Positions 47,701 through 59,030 of a DNA stretch of 64,000 nt are shown here, piece by piece. The position numbers and the translations under genes are program-made. The DNA comes from Apostichopus japonicus (taxonomy: Eukaryota; Echinodermata; Holothuroidea; Aspidochirotida; Stichopodidae): the NCBI RefSeq assembly GCF_037975245.1, contig NC_092564.1, forward strand, positions 12,550,484 through 12,614,483, given 5' to 3'. Each line of letters opens with the position of its first letter. Within the stretch, counting starts at the first letter, position 1. A model generated the notes under the pieces. It worked only from the letters and a program-made list of their open reading frames with translations. It was not told where the DNA came from and did not search any database.

Positions 47701-50700
47701 ATCGGAGAAAATCATAAGGGTATAGCCTTATGAAATTGGCCATTTTGGGCCAAAAATGAAAGTTCTCAAATCTCTCCGAGAATACGTAGAAGGGACTCAT
47801 AGCACCCAGTAGACGCTTCTCTCGGGTCAAAAGTGGCATTCGACGAAGTTTTTGTCATTTAAATTAGATATGAAATGACGTCAAGTTATGGTTATTAAAT
47901 TTCATTTTTCCACCAAAATATAAGTGTTTATACAACTCTTGTCACCTGGAAAGGAATCTAAAGGGCGCCACACAACACAGGTACAATTTTGGGAAGAATT
48001 AAAAAAGTCACGATTTTGGCCAAAATCGGACAAAATCATAAGGGTATAGCCTTATGAAATTGGCCATTTTGGGCCAAAAATGAAAGTTCTCAAATCTCTC
48101 CGAGAATACGTAGAAGGGACTCATAGCACCCAGTAGACGCTTCTCTCGGGTCAAAAGTGGCATTCGACGAAGTTTTTGTCATTTAAATTAGATATGAAAT
48201 GACGTCAAGTTATGGTTATTAAATTTCGTTTTTCCACCAAAATATAAGTGTTTATACAACTCTTGTCACCTGGAAAGGAATCCAAAGGGCGCCACACAAC
48301 ACAGGTACAATTTTGGGAAGAATTAAAAAAGTCGCGATTTTGGCCAAAATCGGAGAAAATCATAAGGGTATAGCCTTATGAAATTGGCCATTTTGGGCCA
48401 AAAATGAAAGTTCTCAAATCTCTCCGAGAATACGTAGAAGGGACTCATAGCACCCAGTAGACGCTTTTCTCGGGTCAAAAATGGCATTCGACGAAGTTTT
48501 TGTCATTTAAATTAGATATGAAATGACGTCAAGATATGGTTATTAAATTTCATTTTTCCACCAAAATATAAGTGTTTATACAACTCTTGTCACCTGGAAA
48601 GGAATCCAAAGGGCGCCACACAACACAGGTACAATTTTGGGAAGAATTAAAAAAGTCGCGATTTTGGCCAAAATCGGAGAAAATCATAAGGGTATAGCCT
48701 TATGAAATTGGCCATTTTGGGCCAAAAATGAAAGTTCTCAAATCTCTCCGAGAATACGTAGAAGGGACTCATAGCACCCAGTAGACGCTTTTCTCGGGTC
48801 AAAAGTGGCATTCGACGAAGTTTTTGTCATTTAAATTAGATATGAAATGACGTCAAGATATGGTTATTAAATTTCATTTTTCCACCAAAATATAAGTGTT
48901 TATACAACTCTTGTCACGTGGAAAGGAATCCAAAGGGCGCCACACAACACAGGTACAATTTTGGGAAGAATTAAAAAAGTCGCGATTTTGGCCAAAATCG
49001 GAGAAAATCATAAGGGTATAGCCTTATGAAATTGGCCATTTTGGGCCAAAAATGAAAGTTCTCAAATCTCTCCGAGAATACGTAGAAGGGACTCATAGCA
49101 CCCAGTAGACGTTTTTCTCGGGTCAAAAGTGGCATTCGACGAAGTTTTTGTCATTTAAATTAGATATGAAATGACGTCAAGATATGGTTATTAAATTTCG
49201 TTTTTCCACCAAAATATAAGTGTTTATACAACTCTTGTCACCTGGAAAGGAATCCAAAGGGCGCCACACAACACGGGTACAATTTTGGGAAGAATTAAAA
49301 AAGTCGCGATTTTGGCCAAAATCGGAGAAAATCATAGCCTTATGAAATTGGCCATTTTGGGCCAAAAATGAAAGTTCTCAAATCTCTCCGAGAATACGTA
49401 GAAGGGACTCATAGCACCCAGTAGACGCTTTTCTCGGGTCAAAAGTGGCATTCGACGAAGTTTTTGTCATTTAAATTAGATATGAAATGACGTCAAGTTA
49501 TGGTTATTAAATTTCGTTTTTCCACCAAAATATAAGTGTTTATACAACTCTTGTCACCTGGAAAGGAATCCAAAGGGCGCCACACAACACAGGTACAATT
49601 TTGGGAAGAATTAAAAAAGTCGCGATTTTGGCCAAAATCGGAGAAAATCATAAGGGTATAGCCTTATGAAATTGGCCATTTTGGGCCAAAAATGAAAGTT
49701 CTCAAATCTCTCCGAGAATACGTAGAAGGGACTCATAGCACCCAGTAGACGCTTTTCTCGGGTCAAAAATGGCATTCGACGAAGTTTTTGTCATTTAAAT
49801 TAGATATGAAATGACGTCAAGATATGGTTATTAAATTTCATTTTTCCACCAAAATATAAGTGTTTATACAACTCTTGTCACCTGGAAAGGAATCCAAAGG
49901 GCGCCACACAACACAGGTACAATTTTGGGAAGAATTAAAAAAGTCGCGATTTTGGCCAAAATCGGAGAAAATCATAAGGGTATAGCCTTATGAAATTGGC
50001 CATTTTGGGCCAAAAATGAAAGTTCTCAAATCTCTCCGAGAATACGTAGAAGGGACTCATAGCACCCAGTAGACGCTTTTCTCGGGTCAAAAGTGGCATT
50101 CGACGAAGTTTTTGTCATTTAAATTAGATATGAAATGACGTCAAGATATGGTTATTAAATTTCATTTTTCCACCAAAATATAAGTGTTTATACAACTCTT
50201 GTCACGTGGAAAGGAATCTAAAGGGCGCCACACAACACAGGTACAATTTTGGGAAGAATTAAAAAAGTCGCGATTTTGGCCAAAATCGGAGAAAATCATA
50301 AGGGTATAGCCTTATGAAATTGGCCATTTTGGGCCAAAAATGAAAGTTCTCAAATCTCTCCGAGAATACGTAGAAGGGACTCATAGCACCCAGTAGACGT
50401 TTTTCTCGGGTCAAAAGTGGCATTCGACGAAGTTTTTGTCATTTAAATTAGATATGAAATGACGTCAAGATATGGTTATTAAATTTCGTTTTTCCACCAA
50501 AATATAAGTGTTTATACAACTCTTGTCACCTGGAAAGGAATCCAAAGGGCGCCACACAACACGGGTACAATTTTGGGAAGAATTAAAAAAGTCGCGATTT
50601 TGGCCAAAATCGGAGAAAATCATAAGGGTATAGCCTTATGAAATTGGCCATTTTGGGCCAAAAATGAAAGTTCTCAAATCTCCCCGAGAATACGTAGAAG

Positions 50701-53700
50701 GGACTCATAGCACCCAGTAGACGCTTTTCTCGGGTCAAAAGTGGCATTCGACGAAGTTTTTGTCATTTAAATTAGATATGAAATGACGTCAAGATATGGT
50801 TATTAAATTTCATTTTTCCACCAAAATATAAGTGTTTATACAACTCTTGTCACCTGGAAAGGAATCCAAAGGGCGCCACACAACACAGGTACAATTTTGG
50901 GAAGAATTAAAAAAGTCGCGATTTTGGCCAAAATCGGAGAAAATCATAAGGGTATAGCCTTATGAAATTGGCCATTTTGGGCCAAAAATGAAAGTTCTCA
51001 AATCTCTCCGAGAATACGTAGAAGGGACTCATAGCACCCAGTAGACGCTTTTCTCGGGTCAAAAGTGGCATTCGACGAAGTTTTTGTCATTTAAATTAGA
51101 TATGAAATGACGTCAAGATATGGTTATTAAATTTCATTTTTCCACCAAAATATAAGTGTTTATACAACTCTTGTCACCTGGAAAGGAATCCAAAGGGCGC
51201 CACACAACACAGGTACAATTTTGGGAAGAATTAAAAAAGTCGCGATTTTGGCCAAAATCGGAGAAAATCATAAGGGTATAGCCTTATGAAATTGGCCATT
51301 TTGGGCCAAAAATGAAAGTTCTCAAATCTCTCCGAGAATACGTAGAAGGGACTCATAGCACCCAGTAGACGCTTTTCTCGGGTCAAAAATGGCATTCGAC
51401 GAAGTTTTTGTCATTTAAATTAGATATGAAATGACGTCAAGATATGGTTATTAAATTTCATTTTTCCACCAAAATATAAGTGTTTATACAACTCTTGTCA
51501 CGTGGAAAGGAATCCAAAGGGCGCCACACAACACAGGTACAATTTTGGGAAGAATTAAAAAAGTCGCGATTTTGGCCAAAATCGGAGAAAATCATAAGGG
51601 TATAGCCTTATGAAATTGGCCATTTTGGGCCAAAAATGAAAGTTCTCAAATCTCTCCGAGAATACGTAGAAGGGACTCATAGCACCCAGTAGACGCTTTT
51701 CTCGGGTCAAAAGTGGCATTCGACGAAGTTTTTGTCATTTAAATTAGATATGAAATGACGTCAAGATATGGTTATTAAATTTCGTTTTTCCACCAAAATA
51801 TAAGTGTTTATACAACTCTTGTCACCTGGAAAGGAATCCAAAGGGCGCCACACAACACGGGTACAATTTTGGGAAGAATTAAAAAAGTCGCGATTTTGGC
51901 CAAAATCGGAGAAAATCATAAGGGTATAGCCTTATGAAATTGGCCATTTTGGGCCAAAAATGAAAGTTCTCAAATCTCCCCGAGAATACGTAGAAGGGAC
52001 TCATAGCACCCAGTAGACGCTTTTCTCGGGTCAAAAGTGGCATTCGACGAAGTTTTTGTCATTTAAATTAGATATGAAATGACGTCAAGATATGGTTATT
52101 AAATTTCATTTTTCCACCAAAATATAAGTGTTTATACAACTCTTGTCACCTGGAAAGGAATCCAAAGGGCGCCACACAACACAGGTACAATTTTGGGAAG
52201 AATTAAAAAAGTCGCGATTTTGGCCAAAATCGGAGAAAATCATAAGGGTATAGCCTTATGAAATTGGCCATTTTGGGCCAAAAATGAAAGTTCTCAAATC
52301 TCTCCGAGAATACGTAGAAGGGACTCATAGCACCCAGTAGACGCTTTTCTCGGGTCAAAAGTGGCATTCGACGAAGTTTTTGTCATTTAAATTAGATATG
52401 AAATGACGTCAAGATATGGTTATTAAATTTCATTTTTCCACCAAAATATAAGTGTTTATACAACTCTTGTCACCTGGAAAGGAATCCAAAGGGCGCCACA
52501 CAACACAGGTACAATTTTGGGAAGAATTAAAAAAGTCGCGATTTTGGCCAAAATCGGAGAAAATCATAAGGGTATAGCCTTATGAAATTGGCCATTTTGG
52601 GCCAAAAATGAAAGTTCTCAAATCTCTCCGAGAATACGTAGAAGGGACTCATAGCACCCAGTAGACGTTTTTCTCGGGTCAAAAGTGGCATTCGACGAAG
52701 TTTTTGTCATTTAAATTAGATATGAAATGACGTCAAGATATGGTTATTAAATTTCGTTTTTCCACCAAAATATAAGTGTTTATACAACTCTTGTCACCTG
52801 GAAAGGAATCCAAAGGGCGCCACACAACACGGGTACAATTTTGGGAAGAATTAAAAAAGTCGCGATTTTGGCCAAAATCGGAGAAAATCATAAGGGTATA
52901 GCCTTATGAAATTGGCCATTTTGGGCCAAAAATGAAAGTTCTCAAATCTCCCCGAGAATACGTAGAAGGGACTCATAGCACCCAGTAGACGCTTTTCTCG
53001 GGTCAAAAGTGGCATTCGACGAAGTTTTTGTCATTTAAATTAGATATGAAATGACGTCAAGATATGGTTATTAAATTTCATTTTTCCACCAAAATATAAG
53101 TGTTTATACAACTCTTGTCACCTGGAAAGGAATCCAAAGGGCGCCACACAACACAGGTACAATTTTGGGAAGAATTAAAAAAGTCGCGATTTTGGCCAAA
53201 TCGGACAAAATCATAAGGGTATAGCCTTATGAAATTGGCCATTTTGGGCCAAAAATGAAAGTTCTCAAATCTCTCCGAGAATACGTAGAAGGGACTCATA
53301 GCACCCAGTAGACGCTTCTCTCGGGTCAAAAGTGGCATTCGACGAAGTTTTTGTCATTTAAATTAGATATGAAATGACGTCAAGATATGGTTATTAAATT
53401 TCATTTTTCCACCAAAATATAAGTGTTTATACAACTCTTGTCACCTGGAAAGGAATCCAAAGGGCGCCACACAACACAGGTACAATTTTGGGAAGAATTA
53501 AAAAAGTCGCGATTTTGGCCAAAATCGGACAAAATCATAAGGGTATAGCCTTATGAAATTGGCCATTTTGGGCCAAAAATGAAAGTTCTCAAATCTCTCC
53601 GAGAATACGTAGAAGGGACTCATAGCACCCAGTAGACGCTTCTCTCGGGTCAAAAGTGGCATTCGACGAAGTTTTTGTCATTTAAATTAGATATGAAATG

Positions 53701-56700
53701 ACGTCAAGTTATGGTTATTAAATTTCATTTTTCCACCAAAATATAAGTGTTTATACAACTCTTGTCACCTGGAAAGGAATCCAAAGGGCGCCACACAACA
53801 CAGGTACAATTTTGGGAAGAATTTAAAAAGTCGCGATTTTGGCCAAAATCGGAGAAAATCATAAGGGTATAGCCTTATGAAATTGGCCATTTTGGGCCAA
53901 AAATGAAAGTTCTCAAATCTCTCCGAGAATACGTAGAAGGGACTCATAGCACCCAGTAGACGTTTTTCTCGGGTCAAAAGTGGCATTCGACGAAGTTTTT
54001 GTCATTTAAATTAGATATGAAATGACGTCAAGATATGGTTATTAAATTTCATTTTTCCACCAAAATATAAGTGTTTATACAACTCTTGTCACCGGGAAAG
54101 GAATCCAAAGGGCGCCACACAACACAGGTACAATTTTGGGAAGAATTAAAAAAGTCACGATTTTGGCCAAAATCGGAGAAAATCATAAGGGTATAGCCTT
54201 ATGAAATTGGCCATTTTGGGCCAAAAATGAAAGTTCTCAAATCTCTCCGAGAATACGTAGAAGGGACTCATAGCACCCAGTAGACGCTTTTCTCGGGTCA
54301 AAAGTGGCATTCGACGAAGTTTTTGTCATTTAAATTAGATATGAAATGACGTCAAGATATGGTTATTAAATTTCATTTTTCCACCAAAATATAAGTGTTT
54401 ATACAACTCTTGTCACCTGGAAAGGAATCCAAAGGGCGCCACACAACACAGGTACAATTTTGGGAAGAATTAAAAAAGTCGCGATTTTGGCCAAAATCGG
54501 AGAAAATCATAAGGGTATAGCCTTATGAAATTGGCCATTTTGGGCCAAAAATGAAAGTTCTCAAATCTCTCCGAGAATACGTAGAAGGGACTCATAGCAC
54601 CCAGTAGACGCTTTTCTCGGGTCAAAAGTGGCATTCGACGAAGTTTTTGTCATTTAAATTAGATATGAAATGACGTCAAGATATGGTTATTAAATTTCAT
54701 TTTTCCACCAAAATATAAGTGTTTATACAACTCTTGTCACCTGGAAAGGAATCCAAAGGGCGCCACACAACACAGGTACAATTTTGGGAAGAATTAAAAA
54801 AGTCGCGATTTTGGCCAAAATCGGAGAAAATCATAAGGGTATAGCCTTATGAAATTGGCCATTTTGGGCCAAAAATGAAAGTTCTCAAATCTCTCCGAGA
54901 ATACGTAGAAGGGACTCATAGCACCCAGTAGACGTTTTTCTCGGGTCAAAAGTGGCATTCGACGAAGTTTTTGTCATTTAAATTAGATATGAAATGACGT
55001 CAAGATATGGTTATTAAATTTCGTTTTTCCACCAAAATATAAGTGTTTATACAACTCTTGTCACCTGGAAAGGAATCCAAAGGGCGCCACACAACACGGG
55101 TACAATTTTGGGAAGAATTAAAAAAGTCGCGATTTTGGCCAAAATCGGAGAAAATCATAAGGGTATAGCCTTATGAAATTGGCCATTTTGGGCCAAAAAT
55201 GAAAGTTCTCAAATCTCCCCGAGAATACGTAGAAGGGACTCATAGCACCCAGTAGACGCTTTTCTCGGGTCAAAAGTGGCATTCGACGAAGTTTTTGTCA
55301 TTTAAATTAGATATGAAATGACGTCAAGATATGGTTATTAAATTTCATTTTTCCACCAAAATATAAGTGTTTATACAACTCTTGTCACCTGGAAAGGAAT
55401 CCAAAGGGCGCCACACAACACAGGTACAATTTTGGGAAGAATTAAAAAAGTCGCGATTTTGGCCAAAATCGGAGAAAATCATAAGGGTATAGCCTTATGA
55501 AATTGGCCATTTTGGGCCAAAAATGAAAGTTCTCAAATCTCTCCGAGAATACGTAGAAGGGACTCATAGCACCCAGTAGACGCTTTTCTCGGGTCAAAAG
55601 TGGCATTCGACGAAGTTTTTGTCATTTAAATTAGATATGAAATGACGTCAAGATATGGTTATTAAATTTCATTTTTCCACCAAAATATAAGTGTTTATAC
55701 AACTCTTGTCACCTGGAAAGGAATCCAAAGGGCGCCACACAACACAGGTACAATTTTGGGAAGAATTAAAAAAGTCGCGATTTTGGCCAAAATCGGAGAA
55801 AATCATAAGGGTATAGCCTTATGAAATTGGCCATTTTGGGCCAAAAATGAAAGTTCTCAAATCTCTCCGAGAATACGTAGAAGGGACTCATAGCACCCAG
55901 TAGACGTTTTTCTCGGGTCAAAAGTGGCATTCGACGAAGTTTTTGTCATTTAAATTAGATATGAAATGACGTCAAGATATGGTTATTAAATTTCGTTTTT
56001 CCACCAAAATATAAGTGTTTATACAACTCTTGTCACCTGGAAAGGAATCCAAAGGGCGCCACACAACACAGGTACAATTTTGGGAAGAATTAAAAAAGTC
56101 GCGATTTTGGCCAAAATCGGACAAAATCATAAGGGTATAGCCTTATGAAATTGGCCATTTTGGGCCAAAAATGAAAGTTCTCAAATCTCTCCGAGAATAC
56201 GTAGAAGGGACTCATAGCACCCAGTAGACGCTTTTCTCGGGTCAAAAGTGGCATTCGACGAAGTTTTTGTCATTTAAATTAGATATGAAATGACGTCAAG
56301 ATATGGTTATTAAATTTCATTTTTCCACCAAAATATAAGTGTTTATACAACTCTTGTCACCTGGAAAGGAATCCAAAGGGCGCCACACAACACAGGTACA
56401 ATTTTGGGAAGAATTAAAAAAGTCGCGATTTTGGCCAAAATCGGAGAAAATCATAAGGGTATAGCCTTATGAAATTGGCCATTTTGGGCCAAAAATGAAA
56501 GTTCTCAAATCTCTCCGAGAATACGTAGAAGGGACTCATAGCACCCAGTAGACGCTTTTCTCGGGTCAAAAGTGGCATTCGACGAAGTTTTTGTCATTTA
56601 AATTAGATATGAAATGACGTCAAGATATGGTTATTAAATTTCATTTTTCCACCAAAATATAAGTGTTTATACAACTCTTGTCACCTGGAAAGGAATCCAA

Positions 56701-57629
56701 AGGGCGCCACACAACACAGGTACAATTTTGGGAAGAATTAAAAAAGTCGCGATTTTGGCCAAATCGGAGAAAATCATAAGGGTATAGCCTTATGAAATTG
56801 GCCATTTTGGGCCAAAAATGAAAGTTCTCAAATCTCTCCGAGAATACGTAGAAGGGACTCATAGCACCCAGTAGACGCTTTTCTCGGGTCAAAAATGGCA
56901 TTCGACGAAGTTTTTGTCATTTAAATTAGATATGAAATGACGTCAAGATATGGTTATTAAATTTCATTTTTCCACCAAAATATAAGTGTTTATACAACTC
57001 TTGTCACCTGGAAAGGAATCCAAAGGGCGCCACACAACACAGGCACAATTTTGGGAAGAATTAAAAAAGTCGCGATTTTGGCCAAAATCGGAGAAAATCA
57101 TAAGGGTATAGCCTTATGAAATTGGCCATTTTGGGCCAAAAATGAAAGTTCTCAAATCTCTCCGAGAATACGTAGAAGGGACTCATAGCACCCAGTAGAC
57201 GCTTTTCTCGGGTCAAAAATGGCATTTGACGAAGTTTTTGTCATTTAAATTAGATATGAAATGACGTCAAGATATGGTTATTAAATTTCATTTTTCCACC
57301 AAAATATAAGTGTTTATACAACTCTTGTCACCTGGAAAGGAATCCAAAGGGCGCCACACAACACAGGTACAATTTTGGGAAGAATTAAAAAAGTCGCGAT
57401 TTTGGCCAAAATCGGACAAAATCATAAGGGTATAGCCTTATGAAATTGGCCATTTTGGGCCAAAAATGAAAGTTCTCAAATCTCTCCGAGAATACGTAGA
57501 AGGGACTCATAGCACCCAGTAGACGCTTCTCTCGGGTCAAAAATGGCATTCGACGAAGTTTTTGTCATTTAAATTAGATATGAAATGACGTCAAGATATG
57601 GTTATTAAATTTCATTTTCCACCAAAATA
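41781..57629 (+). repeat. Satellite array, 324-bp monomer, 48 full copies plus one partial
   Basis: Monomers run head to tail from TCTTGTCACCTGG at 41781. Successive starts fall at 42105, 42429, 42753, 43077 and so on, every 324 bases. The last start is 57323, and the array ends inside that copy at 57629. Length changes are few: an 8-bp deletion at about 49336, and one-base deletions near 53200, near 56760 and in the final copy. Monomers differ at only a handful of positions. Each contains an 18-bp perfect palindrome (first copy 41855-41872), a 20-bp stem-loop sequence CATAAGGGTATAGCCTTATG (41881-41900), a TTGGCC/GGCCAA inverted pair (41904-41921), a GGGCGCC site and TGACGTCA (42044-42051). 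Near-identity indicates recent amplification or ongoing homogenisation. No monomer carries a believable coding sequence: 324 is a multiple of three, but stops occur in each unit. Confidence 0.98.
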
Positions 57630-57630
57630 T

Positions 57631-57995
57631 CATAGTCATGACTGATCTGTGCCCATGCACTAACAACTGTAACTGTTGAGGGAAATAATCCTCCTTTCTA
57701 ATATTTGAACCTAACAATGTAAGGAGACTTTAAAAAAAAAAAAAAAGAACCAGTTGGCTTTGTGATTCCTTGCCAAATACTTTGCTAAAAATTTCAATTA
57801 AGTGAAGCAATTTTTCAAGCGAAAAAGTACTGAGAGGTATTGGAAACTCTGGATACGATTTGTGAGGAGAACCAGAAAGACTTCATCACACCAGGAGTTT
57901 CGCAGGACAAGAATGTTATTGATCCTGCGTTTTGGTTTCGTGATAATGGTAACCTTTGTAGTTATACAAGCGGATGAGTGTGTGTTACACATTGC
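57631..57995 (-). repeat. Right arm of inverted repeat flanking the satellite
   Basis: Reverse complement of 40124-40495. It begins within a few bases of the last satellite monomer (CATAGTCATGACTGATCTG) and ends near ACATTGCTTGTAAC. It has a 14-base poly-A run at about 57732-57745 where the left arm has a short T run. An open frame of 100 codons across it matches no known protein and follows the repeat, so it is not called as a gene. Confidence 0.85.
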
Positions 57996-58690
57996 TTGTA
58001 ACATCCTGACTGAAATTTCAATGTCTGGTCTAAATTTGACATTAACAAGTATGATAGGACCTCACTTAAGATCACACAGAAAATCATATGTGGGTTTGTC
58101 TTGACCAATAGTAGAGAAATGGGGCTACATATATTGATACTCCCTCTCAAACATGTGCATTAGAAGTGAGGAAAAGTCTTCCGGGTCTCTATTTGTTATT
58201 CCTGTAAAATTCTCAGCGTTAAATCAAATGGCTCTCTTGATCTGATTGTTAGGTGAGTTTCGGCGATACATAGTGTCAAACATCGGTAAACGGTAACATT
58301 TCAATCCACGAAGAGAACAATGCCAGAGAAATATAGCGATCCTTGTGTATCACGTGACGACATCCAGTAATAGTTTGTAGCTATTGAATGACTATGTATG
58401 TGTTGTCTCTCTTTCCAATTCATCAGCTTTCAGGATGAACAACATCTTTAATCCCCCGAATTCAGATGCCTGATTACGTAAGTCTATCATTCACTTATTG
58501 TTGCGTATATGTTCTTATAGTGACTAAGGCCTAATTATAAATTATGCTAACATTAGCCTACCATTAAAATTGACTACTACACATATGTATTTCGCTATCT
58601 TTGAAGGTCATCTCAGAGAAATCATCGATTTGCATGCCGGGATGAATAGTAACGATATTATCACTTCTCTATAATCAGAAGGAACCCTTC
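57996..58690. other. Unassigned AT-rich intergenic DNA
   Basis: I see no gene, RNA or clear repeat here on either strand. Confidence 0.6.
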
Positions 58691-59030
58691 ATATGCATTT
58701 TGCAGGGTCCCAAGGGAGGTTTAAGCACCAATTAAATTAAACTACTGGTATAAAACCTGGAAAGTGCTTCCAAATGATATAAACACTGTTAAATCTTATG
58801 TAACGTTTAAGCGAAAACTAAAAGCCCACCTAATTGAAAATTACGCTGAGTATTGATTATCTCATGTTTAGTTATCTCTACTCTTAATTGTTACCTTCTT
58901 TCTTTGTTTTGTTGTTATTTTTGGTCGCTAGCTCGACAAACTACTATTGTTTTTCTAGTGTCCTGTTTATACTATACCACTTTGTTCTGTTGTTCTTATG
59001 TATAGACGAAATAAATGAAATGAAAAAAAT
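58691..59030 (+). mobile_element. 5'-truncated LINE (non-LTR retrotransposon) 3' end
   Basis: From 58752 a frame reads K-T-W-K-V-L-P-N-D-I-N-T-V-K-S and then F-K-R-K-L-K-A-H-L-I-E-N-Y before TGA at 58854-58856. The W-x-x-L-P-x-x-I ... F-K-x-x-L-K pattern is typical of the extreme C-terminus of the endonuclease/reverse-transcriptase ORF2 of CR1/L2/jockey-type LINEs. About 170 bases of T-rich 3' UTR follow, ending in AATAAATGAAATGAAAAAAATG. The domains needed for activity are absent. Confidence 0.7.

Noticed and set aside
53078-53338. 86-codon open frames on the minus strand inside the satellite (also 53765-53986, 56641-56901, 49177-49365)
   Set aside because: They come from the monomer sequence, and lengths change with single indels. 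The longest appear where one-base deletions near 53200 and 56760 or a local substitution shift or open the frame. Most monomers lack them, and the product resembles no known protein.
41781-57629. CRISPR-like array or rDNA spacer interpretation
   Set aside because: Units are contiguous with no unique spacers, far longer than CRISPR repeats, and the host is eukaryotic. No rRNA sequence or promoter is present.
57802-58104. 100-codon plus-strand open frame beside the satellite
   Set aside because: Most of it lies in the right inverted arm, and its equivalent in the left arm is not open over the same length. No known protein pattern is present.
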